A stretch of 64,000 bases of DNA, taken from NCBI GenBank assembly GCA_000307305.1, contig DF158882.1, forward strand, positions 243,451-307,450. Direction: 5' to 3'. A model generated the notes under the pieces. That model saw only the letters and a list, made by a program, of their open reading frames with translations. It was not told where the DNA came from and did no database searches. Positions within the stretch are counted from its first letter, which is position 1. The number at the start of each line of letters is the position of its first letter. The position numbers and the translations under genes were made by a program. Of the stretch, positions 19,223 to 32,903 are shown one piece after another. The stretch is from Enterobacteriaceae bacterium B14 (GTDB lineage: Bacteria; Pseudomonadota; Gammaproteobacteria; Enterobacterales; Enterobacteriaceae).

Positions 19223-19229
19223 ACATTCT

Positions 19230-20159
19230 TTACCTACTTTTATCAGCAGAATCAATAATAGTCGAAGATGCCTGAGGCAGGTGACGATAACGCCAATGTT
19301 GGCGTATAAGTTCATAGATACAACACAGCAATCCTAGCCAAATTAGCGAGAAACTCACTGCTTTAATATCATCGAATGCCTCGCCAAACACCCAAACCGC
19401 CAGTAGGAACTGGAGCGAAGGTTCAACATATTGAGCCAAACCTACGACGGTGAGAGAAGTGCGTTTAATGGCAGCGGCGAAGAAAAAGAGCGGCAGCAGT
19501 GTAGCGGGTGCGCTGAGGGCATACAGAAGGCGAGTGGTAAGAGTGGCATCAACCAATGCGCTTTCACCGTGGGAGGTAAGCCATAGAGTCACAGCTATCG
19601 CCGCAGGAACTAACCACAGCGTCTCCATCGTTAAGGCCGTCATAATGTCATAGCGGATAAACTTGCGAATCAACCCATAGAAAGCGAATGCAGTCCCCAT
19701 AATGAGGGCCAACACAGGCATTTGGCCATATTGCCAAATTTGATAGCTCAACCCAGTAAGGGCTAAAAGCACGGCGACTTTCTGAAAGGTGCTGAGTTTA
19801 TCATGCAGAAAGATAACCCCAAGGGCGATAGAAAATAGGGGGTTCATAAAGTAGCCAAGGCTGGCGGCAAGAACCTGATCGTGAGTGAGGGCGTAGGCGA
19901 AGGTTGTCCACGACATGCTCATTACGACACCGCCAGCAAGGCAACAGAAGAGAGATTGCTTATCCCGCCAGACTTCCTGCCATGTGGTGCGCCCTTTAAT
20001 AAATAGGCGGGCTATCAGTAACAAGGGTACTGACCACAGTAGCCGTTGCGCCAGCAATTCAGGCGCAGAAGCGCCAAGAAGGAGATGATAAAAGAGCGGC
20101 GTTAATCCCCATAGGATAAACGCAAATACGGCAAGCACTGGCCCTGAATTGAGTCCCAT
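19230..20159 (-). CDS. rarD: RarD family EamA transporter
   Basis: A 309-residue membrane protein with ten hydrophobic segments in two EamA repeats, belonging to the RarD family (E. coli RarD, 296 residues; in that species tied to chloramphenicol sensitivity phenotypes). Family stretches include 'AASLGYFMNPLFSIALGVIFL' and 'FAFYGLIRKF'. The C-terminal tail past about residue 290 is polar. It lies upstream of the YdeE-like gene in a two-gene unit and 30 bases downstream of sbcB on the same strand. Similarity is clear at the family level; orthology to E. coli rarD is less certain. Confidence 0.8.
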   Translation of the reverse strand: MGLNSGPVLAVFAFILWGLTPLFYHLLLGASAPELLAQRLLWSVPLLLIARLFIKGRTTWQEVWRDKQSLFCCLAGGVVMSMSWTTFAYALTHDQVLAASLGYFMNPLFSIALGVIFLHDKLSTFQKVAVLLALTGLSYQIWQYGQMPVLALIMGTAFAFYGLIRKFIRYDIMTALTMETLWLVPAAIAVTLWLTSHGESALVDATLTTRLLYALSAPATLLPLFFFAAAIKRTSLTVVGLAQYVEPSLQFLLAVWVFGEAFDDIKAVSFSLIWLGLLCCIYELIRQHWRYRHLPQASSTIIDSADKSR

Positions 20160-20189
20160 CAGACAGACCTTTATGTTTTTTGTTTTTAC

Positions 20190-21620
20190 TTAACCAACCA
20201 ACTTTTTCCCGTACTCGAATAAGGCTTTTAGCAGAGCCACTTTCTCTGCCTCAGCTTCGTACAGATTAGCCAGATCGTTAAGTGCCAAAATATAGTCCTG
20301 TACTTTTTCTGGCGAAAGCACTTCTCTACGGTGCTGCTGCCAACGCTGTTGTTCAGCATGATCCAACGTAGCAGGATAGTTACGGGCACGATAGCGAAAT
20401 AGTAGTTCGCCCAGACGTTTATCGTTAAAAGTGAGCGTTAGCGCAGGTAAGTTTTGCGGTTCGGTTTTTAGAATGATCTGCATAGCGGCGCGATCGGCAT
20501 CGCTGAAAAATCCATCATAGATCTGAGCATCAACGTTATCTGATGGGGTAAACGCAGGAGCATCGGCGTAAATTGCCACCACTTTTTCCCTGATATCGGG
20601 ATGTTGGCGCAGTAATTCCAGATTATCGAGACACTGCTTGCGGTTGATATCGAGTCGTTCGGCGTTTTCTGGCAGCAGGGTTTTTTCTGGTGCAAGTACA
20701 GGGCACTTATTGGTGTGCAGTAGTTTTAACGGAACGGGAGATTGATCGGGGGCGAGGGCATCGCGTCGAGTATAGAGGCGCTCTCGTAGTTCATCTGCAT
20801 TCAATTCTAATAAAGGGGTCATATCCCCAGCGAGGTCGCAGACGACCACGGCATTTTTATTCTCAGGATGCCATGCAATGGGGGCAACAAGACTGATATT
20901 GCTGCGATAAGCACCAAACATGCCAGAAACGTGCACTAACGGTGTCATCTCTGCAATATCGATCAATGCAGTGACTTTGTTTTTGTTTCGCATTTGAAAC
21001 AGGTATTCAAACAGGCGCGGCTGTGCTTGTTTCAGGAGTTTTGCCATAGCGATAGTGGCGTACACGTCAGACATCGCATCATGGGCGTGTAGATGCTCAA
21101 CGCCGTTGGCTCGAGTGAGGTGCTCTAGCTTAAAGCTCGGTAAGCCCTCATCGTTAAGTGGCCATTGAATACCTTCTGGGCGTAGGGCGTAGCAGGCTCG
21201 CATGATATCGAGCAGATCCCAGCGAGAATTGCCATTTTGCCAGCTATAAGCGTAGGGATCGTAAAAGTTACGATAGAAAATATTACGACTCACTTCATCA
21301 TCGAAGCGAATATTGTTATAGCCAATGATGCAGCTATTAGGGTGGCTAAAGGCGGCATTAATTTGGCGGGCAAACTCAGCTTCGCTCACGCCTTTCGCGA
21401 GCGCTTCTTGTGGCGTAATGCCAGTAATCATCACCGCTTCAGGGTCTGGCAGATAATCATCGGTGGGTTTGCAGTAGATAACCAGAGGCTCTTCGATGAT
21501 ATTAAAATCGGCATCGGTTCTCACTCCGGCAAACTGAGAAGGGCGATCTAACGCTGGGCGTTTGCCAAAAGTCTCGTAATCATGGAAATAAAAAGTGGCT
21601 GGTTGTGGGGTATTTTTCAT
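20190..21620 (-). CDS. sbcB: Exonuclease I
   Basis: A 476-residue 3'-5' single-strand DNA exonuclease that acts in recombination and mismatch repair, nearly the same length as E. coli ExoI (475). The DEDD exonuclease motif I is visible as Asp14 and Glu16 in 'FHDYETFG'. Further family stretches are 'NIRFDDEVSRNIFYRNFYDPYAYSWQ' (split over residues 102-127) and the ExoI C-terminal SH3-like and helical regions. The ATG at 21620 begins 'MKNTPQP'. Upstream lies the toxin-antitoxin module on the same strand, separated by 155 bases containing a strong inverted repeat. Confidence 0.96.
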   Translation of the reverse strand: MKNTPQPATFYFHDYETFGKRPALDRPSQFAGVRTDADFNIIEEPLVIYCKPTDDYLPDPEAVMITGITPQEALAKGVSEAEFARQINAAFSHPNSCIIGYNNIRFDDEVSRNIFYRNFYDPYAYSWQNGNSRWDLLDIMRACYALRPEGIQWPLNDEGLPSFKLEHLTRANGVEHLHAHDAMSDVYATIAMAKLLKQAQPRLFEYLFQMRNKNKVTALIDIAEMTPLVHVSGMFGAYRSNISLVAPIAWHPENKNAVVVCDLAGDMTPLLELNADELRERLYTRRDALAPDQSPVPLKLLHTNKCPVLAPEKTLLPENAERLDINRKQCLDNLELLRQHPDIREKVVAIYADAPAFTPSDNVDAQIYDGFFSDADRAAMQIILKTEPQNLPALTLTFNDKRLGELLFRYRARNYPATLDHAEQQRWQQHRREVLSPEKVQDYILALNDLANLYEAEAEKVALLKALFEYGKKLVG

Positions 21621-21656
21621 AATGTACCGAGGTTTTTAGTTTTCGTTATAGGCTGA

Positions 21657-21693
21657 TTTCCGCTGTTATTTTTAAAATAAATAACAGCGGAAA
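21657..21693. repeat. Perfect 15-bp inverted repeat between toxin and sbcB
   Basis: TTTCCGCTGTTATTT and its exact complement surround a 7-base loop. It lies between the ParE-like stop (21776) and the sbcB start (21620). Neither strand shows a T run after the stem, though the stem is itself AT-rich at the loop end. It may act as a transcription barrier after the toxin gene or as an operator for sbcB. Confidence 0.85.
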
Positions 21694-21775
21694 TAGGGCT
21701 AATGTGTATTGGAAAACATTGTAAACGGTATTTGGATGGTGAGGAAGGGATAGGAGAGAGGGGGAGAAGGACACG

Positions 21776-22087
21776 TTATAACACGATGTGTCTATCCACT
21801 GATATTTCTGATGACATTCGACCACTGAGAATCGCCACAATATATGCCACACCATCTGCCGAAGAGGTGAAGTAAATAATATGGTGTTCAGCAAGATGAG
21901 ACTTTAGACCGGGAAGAATATGACTGCAGGGTGCTCCGACCCCTAATGGATTACTGCCAACATATTCAAGCTTGTTTTCGAACTTCTCCAGATAAAGAAT
22001 TTCCTGCTCTACACCATAATGCTCCTGTGTGTATTCAGAGATAGCAATAAGGTCATCCTGTGCTCGCTGAGATAATCGGTAAGTCAT
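21776..22087 (-). CDS. ParE/RelE family toxin
   Basis: A 103-residue small basic protein that reads as a ParE-type toxin of a type II toxin-antitoxin pair: 'YRLSQRAQDDLIAISEYTQEHYG' (split) at the N-terminus, 'GVGAPCSHILPGLKSH' in the middle and 'HHIIYF' near the end. ParE toxins act on DNA gyrase, whereas RelE toxins cut mRNA; sequence alone favours ParE. The frame is open to 22123, but ATG 22087 gives the family N-terminus and follows the antitoxin stop by seven bases, so it is likely translated by coupling. It differs from E. coli YoeB, which lies at the other side of the his operon there. Confidence 0.82.
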   Translation of the reverse strand: MTYRLSQRAQDDLIAISEYTQEHYGVEQEILYLEKFENKLEYVGSNPLGVGAPCSHILPGLKSHLAEHHIIYFTSSADGVAYIVAILSGRMSSEISVDRHIVL

Positions 22088-22094
22088 CAGTGAG

Positions 22095-22358
22095 TTATTT
22101 TCTTTTCGCTCTTGATGCTGCATGTAAGCGAAGTGCTTTCATAAACTCAGGGCCATCTGTGACACGCCCTTCTTTGATATTCTGCATACCTTCTTCAGCT
22201 GCTGCACGAATGCTACTTGTTAGGAGATCGTACTCTTCGGCTGACATCATGATAGCGACACGCTTACCATGCTTAGTGATCTCTACGGGTTCTCTCTGAG
22301 CTTTCATCAGTAATTCTCCAAACTGTGTTTTGGCTACTTGAGCTGTCATGACGTCCAT
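22095..22358 (-). CDS. Phd/YefM family antitoxin
   Basis: An 87-residue antitoxin of the Phd/YefM family. The N-terminal part 'AQVAKTQFGELLMKAQREPVEITKHGKRVAIMMS' (split at about residues 7-40) is the DNA-binding half, followed by 'EEYDLL'. The C-terminal part, which would bind and neutralise the ParE-like toxin, is basic. The frame extends to 22403, but ATG 22358 is chosen for its AAAAGGTG Shine-Dalgarno seven bases upstream. It is the first gene of a two-gene module; the complex normally represses its own promoter. Confidence 0.85.
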   Translation of the reverse strand: MDVMTAQVAKTQFGELLMKAQREPVEITKHGKRVAIMMSAEEYDLLTSSIRAAAEEGMQNIKEGRVTDGPEFMKALRLHAASRAKRK

Positions 22359-22384
22359 TGTGCACCTTTTGATTAAAATGGTCA

Positions 22385-22392
22385 GAACGTTC
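22385..22392. promoter_or_regulatory. Possible operator of the toxin-antitoxin module
   Basis: The palindrome GAACGTTC lies 27 bases upstream of the antitoxin start, beside TTGACT on the minus strand. Type II modules usually carry a palindromic operator at this spot. The match is short and could be chance. Confidence 0.3.
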
Positions 22393-22442
22393 AATATAGT
22401 CAAAATAGTGAGAAACTGCTAGAGCACTTTTTAACAGAAAAT

Positions 22443-22475
22443 AAAAAGGAGAGACGTGAAAATACATCTCTCCTT
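22443..22475 (-). terminator. Intrinsic terminator of the his operon
   Basis: On the minus strand, 17 bases after the hisI stop, AAGGAGAGATGT pairs with ACGTCTCTCCTT (one G-U pair) around a 6-base loop, followed by five T residues. It ends the his transcript before the toxin-antitoxin module. Confidence 0.9.
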
Positions 22476-22492
22476 CCTCGTTTTGCGAGTCA

Positions 22493-23121
22493 CTACGCTT
22501 TTTCGTGACGTTCTTTTAGTTTATGGATCACGGTGCTGAGATCAAGATCTTGATCTTGCAGTAATACCATTAGGTGATACATCAGGTCTGCGGCTTCGTT
22601 AGTCAGCTCCGCTCTGTCGTTGACCGTCGCCGCTAGTGCTGTTTCCACACCTTCTTCACCGACTTTTTGCGCAATGCGCTTCGTACCGCTCGCGTAGAGA
22701 TGGGCGGTGTAGGAACTGTCTGGCGAGGCATGTTTACGCTCTGCCAGTAGTTGCTCTAGTTGATAAAGGAATGTCCAGTCGCTGGCGGCGGGCCAGAAGC
22801 AACTGCTGTTGCCCAAATGGCAGGTTGGCCCAATTGGATTGGCGAGAATAAGTAGGGAGTCGTTATCGCAATCTGGCGTAATGCTGACCACGTTCAGGAA
22901 GTGCCCAGAGGATTCTCCTTTCGTCCATAGGCGCTGCTTGGTACGGGAGAAGAAGGTAACTTTACCGAGTTTCTCTGTCGTTGCCAGCGCCTCTTGGTTC
23001 ATAAACCCGAGCATGAGCACTTCACCGGAAACGGCATGCTGAACAATGGCGGGGATCATGCCCTCTGTTTTTTCCCAGTCCAGCCGGTTTCTCTGCTCTT
23101 CGCTTAATATCTGTTGTTGAT

Positions 23122-23128
<7 letters not shown>
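22493..23128 (-). CDS. hisI: Bifunctional phosphoribosyl-AMP cyclohydrolase / phosphoribosyl-ATP pyrophosphatase
   Basis: A 211-residue HisIE fusion carrying out steps two and three of histidine synthesis. The N-terminal cyclohydrolase part shows '[18 protein letters not shown]' (residues about 59-76), with zinc-binding 'DCDNDSLL' and 'CHLGNSSCF'. The C-terminal pyrophosphatase part shows '[18 protein letters not shown]' and '[13 protein letters not shown]'. It is the last gene of the his operon and overlaps the end of hisF by seven bases. Confidence 0.97.
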
Positions 23129-25222
<2,094 letters not shown>

Positions 25223-26290
25223 TTACAGCACCCCTTTGGAGCTAGGCAGTTGATCCCCATCGATGCGAATAGCTTGACGTAAGGTTCGCCCGAAGACTTT
25301 AAACAGGCTTTCGACTTTATGATGGTCGTTTTTGCCTTTGGTTTTAATGTGTAATGTACAGCTCATGGCGTATGAGAATGACTGGAAGAAGTGCTCTACC
25401 ATTTCGGTGCTTAAATCCCCGACGCGCTGATGGTTAAATTCTGCCTTGTACACCAGATAAGGGCGACCGGAGATATCTAACGCACAGCGCGCTTGGCTCT
25501 CATCCATGGGCAAAACAAAACCAAATCTGCCGATGCCGCGTTTGTCGCCGAGTGCTTTTTTGATAGCCTCACCCAGAGCCAAGGCGGTGTCTTCTACGGA
25601 GTGGTGATCATCAATATAGAGATCGCCATCTACGCTGATGTTCATACGAAAACCGCCGTGAGTAGCGATTTGGTCGAGCATGTGGTCGAAGAAGCCGACG
25701 CCGGTTTTAATTTTGCTGTCACCTTCGCGATCGAGCCAGACTTCGACATTGATCGCCGTTTCTTTGGTGACGCGAGTGACCAGTGCGTGGCGATCGCGTT
25801 TAGTGAGGTTCTCGGCTATCTGTTTCCAGCCCAGATTCTCACGCTGGTAGAGTATGCCTTGAATAGCGAGATTCTCAGCCAGTTGCAGGTCGGTTTCTCT
25901 GTCGCCGATCACGTATGCATTGAGTGGATCTAAGCACTCGCCATTGAGATACTCTGTCACCAGTTTTGTTTTTGGCTTGCGGCAGTCACAGTGATCTGCA
26001 GGCAAGTGCGGGCAGATTAAGACCTCATCAAAAGCGATACCCTGCGAGCTGAAAATTTGCATCATTAGCTGATGTGGTGGCTCGAAATCTTCTCGGGGAA
26101 AGCTTGCGGTTCCCAAACCGTCTTGATTGGTGATCATCACCAGTTTAAAGCCTGCATTTTGAAGCTGTAGCAGGGCAGGGATCACGTCAGGCTCTAGTGC
26201 CAGCTTATCCAGTCTATCTACTTGGAAATCTTCAGGCGGTTCGGCGATTAACGTGCCGTCGCGGTCAATGAATAAATATTTCTGGCTCAC
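25223..26290 (-). CDS. hisB: Bifunctional histidinol-phosphatase / imidazoleglycerol-phosphate dehydratase
   Basis: A 355-residue fused enzyme for steps seven and nine of histidine synthesis. The N-terminal HAD phosphatase shows Asp9 and Asp11 in 'IDRDGTL' and the zinc-binding cluster '[14 protein letters not shown]' near residue 93. The C-terminal dehydratase shows '[18 protein letters not shown]' and '[14 protein letters not shown]', which hold the manganese-binding histidines. The fused form is typical of Enterobacterales. A 50-base gap separates it from hisC. Confidence 0.98.
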   Translation of the reverse strand: MSQKYLFIDRDGTLIAEPPEDFQVDRLDKLALEPDVIPALLQLQNAGFKLVMITNQDGLGTASFPREDFEPPHQLMMQIFSSQGIAFDEVLICPHLPADHCDCRKPKTKLVTEYLNGECLDPLNAYVIGDRETDLQLAENLAIQGILYQRENLGWKQIAENLTKRDRHALVTRVTKETAINVEVWLDREGDSKIKTGVGFFDHMLDQIATHGGFRMNISVDGDLYIDDHHSVEDTALALGEAIKKALGDKRGIGRFGFVLPMDESQARCALDISGRPYLVYKAEFNHQRVGDLSTEMVEHFFQSFSYAMSCTLHIKTKGKNDHHKVESLFKVFGRTLRQAIRIDGDQLPSSKGVL

Positions 26291-26340
26291 ATCGGCTCCT
26301 TGTTTCGTTTGGGGCTGGCATTAATATCAAGTTAATCGTG

Positions 26341-28718
<2,378 letters not shown>

Positions 28719-28723
28719 TGTGG

Positions 28724-29623
28724 TTACTCCATCATTTTTTCAATTGGCAGAACAAGGATTGAGCTGGCACCGAGCTCTTTCAGCTTTTCCATCGTTTCCC
28801 AGAACAGCGTTTCTGAGCTGACCATATGCATGGCAACGCGGTTTTTATCTCCTGCTAATGGCAGCAGTGTAGGGCGCTCTGCTCCTGGTAGTAGTGCGAC
28901 GATTTCATCGAGGCGGTCGCTTGGCGCGTGCAGCATGATGTACTTGGACTCTCTAGCCTGAATAACACCTTGAATTCGGGTCATCATTTTGTCGATGAGC
29001 TGCTGTTTATCTTCAGGCATCTCACCTGAACGCTGGATCAAGCAGGCTTTGGAGCGGTAAATGACTTCGACTTCACGTAGGCCATTGGCTTCGAGCGTGG
29101 CTCCGGTAGAAACTAAGTCACAGATGGCATCGGCTAGGCCAGCGCGTGGGGCCACTTCGACGGAACCAGTAAGTAGGCACGATTTGAAGTTGATGCCTTT
29201 TTTATCGAGATACTGTTTCAGAAGATTAGGATAAGAGGTGGCAATGCGGCTGTTTTGTAGGCTTTCTGGGCCGTTATAGGCATCATTAACGGAGACGGCT
29301 AATGAAAGACGGCAGCCACCGAAATCGAGGCGGCGCAGGGTGGTGTATTGTGGATCTTGTCCTTGAGCACGGCGGTTAAGCAGTTCTTCTTCCAACACGT
29401 TTTCGCCAATAATACCGAGATCGACGACACCATCCATGACTAAACCTGGGATATCGTCATCGCGCACACGGAGGATATCGATAGGCATATTTTCTGCATA
29501 AGCAATCAAGCGCTGCTGTTGTAGGTTGATCTTGATTCCGCATCGGGCCAATAACTCGCGTGACTCATCGCTTAAGCGACCTGATTTCTGCATTGCTATC
29601 CGTAAACGTGTTTTATCCAACAT
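28724..29623 (-). CDS. hisG: ATP phosphoribosyltransferase, long form
   Basis: A 299-residue enzyme that joins ATP and PRPP, the first committed and feedback-regulated step of histidine synthesis. It is the long (hexameric) form with the C-terminal histidine-sensing domain, same length as E. coli HisG. Stretches such as '[12 protein letters not shown]' and '[18 protein letters not shown]' (the PRPP site) are present. It is the first structural gene after the attenuator and lies five bases before hisD. Confidence 0.98.
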   Translation of the reverse strand: MLDKTRLRIAMQKSGRLSDESRELLARCGIKINLQQQRLIAYAENMPIDILRVRDDDIPGLVMDGVVDLGIIGENVLEEELLNRRAQGQDPQYTTLRRLDFGGCRLSLAVSVNDAYNGPESLQNSRIATSYPNLLKQYLDKKGINFKSCLLTGSVEVAPRAGLADAICDLVSTGATLEANGLREVEVIYRSKACLIQRSGEMPEDKQQLIDKMMTRIQGVIQARESKYIMLHAPSDRLDEIVALLPGAERPTLLPLAGDKNRVAMHMVSSETLFWETMEKLKELGASSILVLPIEKMME

Positions 29624-29681
29624 TTTGAAGCCTCTTAAAATCTGAATGTTATTTTTTTGATTAAAAATTAGTTAATTAAAC

Positions 29682-29781
29682 TAAAAAGCCCTCGGAAGAT
29701 ATCTTCCGAGGGCTCTCTGTTTAGGTTCTTTCGCCACTGGAAGATTCGTTAACCGTCTTCCAGCACTCATCGCCTGCAAGA
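29682..29781 (-). promoter_or_regulatory. his attenuator with terminator hairpin
   Basis: Downstream of the leader peptide two competing structures are visible on the minus strand. CTGGAAGA pairs with TCTTCCAG (29737-29763). The terminator proper is a 28-base perfect palindrome at 29687-29714 (AGCCCTCGGAAGAT and its complement) followed by TTTTT. Because GGAAGA/TCTTCC occurs in both stems, they can exchange partners, which is the basis of His-tRNA-dependent attenuation as known in E. coli and Salmonella. Confidence 0.95.
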
Positions 29782-29829
29782 CTAGTCAGGGTGATGGTGA
29801 TGATGGTGGTTGAAAAGAACACTATTCAT
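29782..29829 (-). CDS. hisL: his operon leader peptide
   Basis: A 15-residue leader, MNSVLFNHHHHHHPD, ending in TAG. The run of six histidine codons makes ribosome progress depend on charged His-tRNA, which selects the terminator or antiterminator downstream. E. coli HisL has seven histidines in the same place and the same C-terminal HPD, so this is a clear counterpart with one fewer regulatory codon. It is far below usual ORF length cut-offs. Confidence 0.96.
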   Translation of the reverse strand: MNSVLFNHHHHHHPD

Positions 29830-29888
29830 AATTAAGGGTATCCAGTGAATATTTATTTAATAAGAAAGTCATAAATGCGATTAACTTT

Positions 29889-29918
29889 AACCTAACTCAG
29901 AGATGAAGTTGAAAGCAA
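29889..29918 (-). promoter_or_regulatory. his operon promoter
   Basis: On the minus strand TTGCTT and TAGGTT are spaced by 18 bases, about 60 bases before hisL. Both hexamers and the following TAAAG are the ones I recall for the E. coli hisL promoter, so the assignment rests on conservation as well as position. Confidence 0.7.
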
Positions 29919-30035
29919 CACCTTTTTTCGCTTTATTTATATTTTGTGAGAATTAGAGCGTTTCATATCGAGATATGTGCGAGTAGTCTGAGGGCATACA
30001 CTCTGTATTAACAGAAGCTGAGAAGGAAAGTGCAG

Positions 30036-30875
30036 ATGAAAAGAGTTGCCATAGTGGGATTGGGATGGGTAGGGATGCCTTTGGCCCTCTTTCTTCATGG
30101 GCAGGGCTATCAGGTCGTCGGGAGTAAAACAACGCAGGATGGTGTGGATGCAGCATGTTTGTGCGGTATTGAGTGCTATCCGTTGGTGTTTACGCCTGAG
30201 CTTGAATGTGAGACGGATGAGCTAGAGAGATTGCTTGATGTTGATGTGTTGGTTGTTACTCTGCCTGCAGGGAGGGAGCCTGAAGCGAGAGATAACTATC
30301 GGCAAGCGGTGCAGGCGCTGGTGGATAGCGCGCTGGCTAAAGGGGTCTCTAGAGTGATTTTTCTTAGCTCTACCTCGGTTTATGGTGAAGATGAGATAAC
30401 GTTCACCGAAAGTTCTCCTTTGCTATCCTGTAGCCCGACGGGGCAAATTTTGGTCGGGCTGGAGCAGTGGCTACATGGTTTACCTTCTCTCTCGGTCGAT
30501 ATTCTTCGCTTGTCGGGATTGATTGGCCCAGATCGGCATCCGGGGCGTTTTCTCGCAGGGAAAATGGGGGTTAAAGGCGGGAATGCTGGCGTGAATTTAG
30601 TGCATCAGGATGACGTTATCGCAGCTATTTATTTGCTGATTGAGCGTTCTAGCGGTGGGCATATTTATAATCTTTGCGCACCCTCACACCCACGTAAACG
30701 TGATTTTTATCGTCAGATGGCACAGCAACTAGGGGTTGTTCCGCCTTCCTTTGATGAAGGGGAGGATAAAGACGATAGGGCATCGTTAGGTCGGATTATT
30801 GACGGCAGTTTAATCAGCCGCGAGTTGGGTTTTGAATATCGCTATTCAGATTTAAGTATCGTTAAGTTGGATTAA
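30036..30875 (+). CDS. yeeZ: YeeZ, NAD(P)-binding Rossmann-fold protein
   Basis: A 279-residue protein of the extended short-chain dehydrogenase/epimerase type. The N-terminal 'VAIVGLGWVGMPLALFL' is the dinucleotide-binding motif, and 'VIFLSSTSVYGE' carries the Ser and Tyr typical of the family. It matches E. coli YeeZ (274 residues), whose substrate is unknown. ATG 30036 is chosen over an in-frame GTG six bases earlier because AAGGAA is spaced seven bases from it. The gene is divergent from the his operon, as in E. coli, but without the yoeB-yefM pair between them. Confidence 0.92.
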   Translation: MKRVAIVGLGWVGMPLALFLHGQGYQVVGSKTTQDGVDAACLCGIECYPLVFTPELECETDELERLLDVDVLVVTLPAGREPEARDNYRQAVQALVDSALAKGVSRVIFLSSTSVYGEDEITFTESSPLLSCSPTGQILVGLEQWLHGLPSLSVDILRLSGLIGPDRHPGRFLAGKMGVKGGNAGVNLVHQDDVIAAIYLLIERSSGGHIYNLCAPSHPRKRDFYRQMAQQLGVVPPSFDEGEDKDDRASLGRIIDGSLISRELGFEYRYSDLSIVKLD

Positions 30876-30897
30876 GCGAAAGCAGAGATGAAACAAG

Positions 30898-30925
30898 CAA
30901 ACAGGGGGAATGCTCCCCCTGTTTG
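30898..30925. terminator. Bidirectional hairpin between yeeZ and rimO
   Basis: CAAACAGGGGGA and TCCCCCTGTTTG form a 12-bp perfect stem with a 4-base loop, midway between the convergent yeeZ and rimO. T tracts are short on both sides (GTTTG), but the G/C-rich stem and position favour a shared terminator. Confidence 0.75.
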
Positions 30926-30939
30926 AGCGTGATGTCAGG

Positions 30940-32253
30940 CTAGACTCGCGTCCCCCACAGATCATACTCGTCTGCGTTGTCGATTTTTACGCGCACGATA
31001 TCGCCAGCTTTAACGTTGGTTTCGCCGTTTAGGTAAACCACACCGTCGATTTCTGGTGCATCGGCCATGCTGCGTCCGATAGCGCCTTCGTTATCCACTT
31101 CATCGATCAGCACGAATACTTCGCGACCGACTTTCTCTTGCAGACGTTCGGTAGAGATTTGTTGCTGTAACTGCATGAAACGGTGGAAACGCTCTTCTTT
31201 GATCTCATCAGGGACTTGATCTGCCAATTCATTCGCTGTTGCGCCTTCCACTGGGCTGTATTGGAAACAGCCAACGCGGTCCAAACGAGCCTCTCTCAGA
31301 AAATCGAGCAGCATTTGGAAATCCTCTTCGGTTTCACCAGGGAAGCCGACAATAAACGTTGAGCGAAGCGTTAACTCTGGGCAGATTTCACGCCAGCGTT
31401 TAATGCGTTCTAATGTACGCTCAACCGAGCCAGGGCGTTTCATGGCCTTAAGGATTTTTGGGCTGGCGTGTTGAAGAGGGATGTCCAGATACGGCAGAAT
31501 TTTACCCTCAGCCATCAGTGGAATGACGTCATCCACGTGCGGGTAGGGGTAAACATAGTGGAGACGTACCCAGGCACCGAGTGAGGCGAGTTGCTCACAT
31601 AAACCCACCATGCTGGTTTTAACCGGTTGCCCGTTCCAGAAACCCGTGCGATGTTTGACATCGACACCATAGGCGGACGTATCTTGAGAGATAACCAGTA
31701 GCTCTTTTACGCCTGATTCGACCAGTCGTTTGGCTTCATCTAGCACAGAGCCGATATCACGGCTGTCTAAATCACCACGCATAGAAGGGATGATGCAGAA
31801 TGTGCAGCGATGGTTACAGCCTTCCGAAATTTTCAGGTAAGCGAAATGTTTAGGCGTAAGCTTAACTCCCTGAGAAGGGATTAGGCTGGTATAAGGGTTG
31901 TATTCAGGCTTAGGCACATATTGATGAACATGTTTTAACACCTGCTCATAGCTATGTGGGCCTGTGATTTCGAGCACTTTCGGGTGAACTTCGCGGATCT
32001 GATCTTGTTTAGCGCCAAGGCACCCAGTGACAATCACTTTTCCGTTTTCATTCAACGCTTCACCAATGGCTTCGAGTGACTCTTGCACGGCGCTGTCGAT
32101 GAAGCCGCAGGTATTGACGATAACGAGTTCAGCATCATCATAACGCGGGACGACCTGATAGCCTTCAGTCCGTAGCTCAGTAAGGATACGCTCTGAGTCC
32201 ACCAGATTTTTTGGGCAGCCGAGAGAAACGAAACCAATGCGTGGTTGTTGCAT
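30940..32253 (-). CDS. rimO: Ribosomal protein S12 methylthiotransferase
   Basis: A 437-residue radical-SAM methylthiotransferase that modifies an aspartate of ribosomal protein S12. The N-terminal UPF0004 domain has cluster cysteines Cys13, Cys49 and Cys78; the radical-SAM motif is Cys146, Cys150 and Cys153 in 'GCNHRCTFC'. A TRAM domain ends the protein. The frame also allows ATG 32274 (seven residues longer), but no Shine-Dalgarno precedes it, while GTGAG precedes 32253 and the protein then begins close to the E. coli form. Confidence 0.96.
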   Translation of the reverse strand: MQQPRIGFVSLGCPKNLVDSERILTELRTEGYQVVPRYDDAELVIVNTCGFIDSAVQESLEAIGEALNENGKVIVTGCLGAKQDQIREVHPKVLEITGPHSYEQVLKHVHQYVPKPEYNPYTSLIPSQGVKLTPKHFAYLKISEGCNHRCTFCIIPSMRGDLDSRDIGSVLDEAKRLVESGVKELLVISQDTSAYGVDVKHRTGFWNGQPVKTSMVGLCEQLASLGAWVRLHYVYPYPHVDDVIPLMAEGKILPYLDIPLQHASPKILKAMKRPGSVERTLERIKRWREICPELTLRSTFIVGFPGETEEDFQMLLDFLREARLDRVGCFQYSPVEGATANELADQVPDEIKEERFHRFMQLQQQISTERLQEKVGREVFVLIDEVDNEGAIGRSMADAPEIDGVVYLNGETNVKAGDIVRVKIDNADEYDLWGTRV

Positions 32254-32807
32254 GTTATTACGCTCACAAATCATTCAAGAAGAAAAACGGGGCGATTCTA
32301 CACAGGATTGAGTTTCATCTCTACTGCTATGTCTGCCCATACTAGTGGTTGAGGGGGAAAGGCTTGTCACATCATAAAGCAGCGTGTATCGGATACATAT
32401 GCTGCTAGCACCAAAAGAGTTGCTCCTTAAAGGGTTATTGTTAGCATGCATTCCCGATGATAGATACATTAATTTATTTTAATAATAACCATCTTGATAG
32501 AGGTGTTTTTTCGTGAGAATAAAATAAAGACAAACAACTGTTTTTTATTTTCCTTGTTTAATGTTAAATATTATTAATGTTTTTTTGTGGTGGGGCAATA
32601 ATATATTTTCAATGTTAAGTTTCTTATGAGGTAAATAAAATTATTTACATATGGATATAAGTTGAGAGGATTTGATTTAGTGTGAAAATATATCTATGAG
32701 TTTTAAATTATGACAGTGTTTTTATATTAAGAGGGATGCAAAGAAAGTAGATATAACACGATTTCATGAATGGTAATATAAAGGTTATGTTTTTACTCAT
32801 GGTTTAC

Positions 32808-32903
32808 AAAAAAATAAAAAAAGCAAAGTGGATCGTATTGATGATGGCGACTTAACGCTGAGTGCTATCCATGCACAGGTAGCGAGCGATCCACTTTGCT
32901 ATT
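32808..32903 (-). ncRNA. Candidate small RNA, about 90 nt
   Basis: On the minus strand TTGTAT and TATATT, 18 bases apart (32934-32939 and 32910-32915), would start a transcript at about 32903, just before AGCAAAGTGGATCG. That sequence and its exact complement 51 bases later form a perfect 14-bp closing stem, and the 3' arm runs straight into seven T residues, an A and seven more. Inside, GCTACC can pair with GGATAGC (one bulged base) and GCG with CGC. Promoter, folded body and terminator in the right order suggest an independent small RNA. I do not recognise it as a known family. Confidence 0.45.

Larger units (their letters stand above)
29624..30035. other. his operon control region and yeeZ upstream
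   Basis: This 412-base gap between divergent hisG and yeeZ holds the his attenuator, the leader gene hisL and the his promoter, all on the minus strand, and a short AT-rich stretch before yeeZ that must contain its promoter. Confidence 0.9.

Noticed and set aside
21646-21894. 82-codon minus-strand frame overlapping the toxin gene
   Set aside because: It is out of frame with the ParE-like gene and runs through the inverted repeat.
32275-32469. 64-codon minus-strand frame before rimO
   Set aside because: It is in the rimO upstream region, has no ribosome site and reads as a chance frame.
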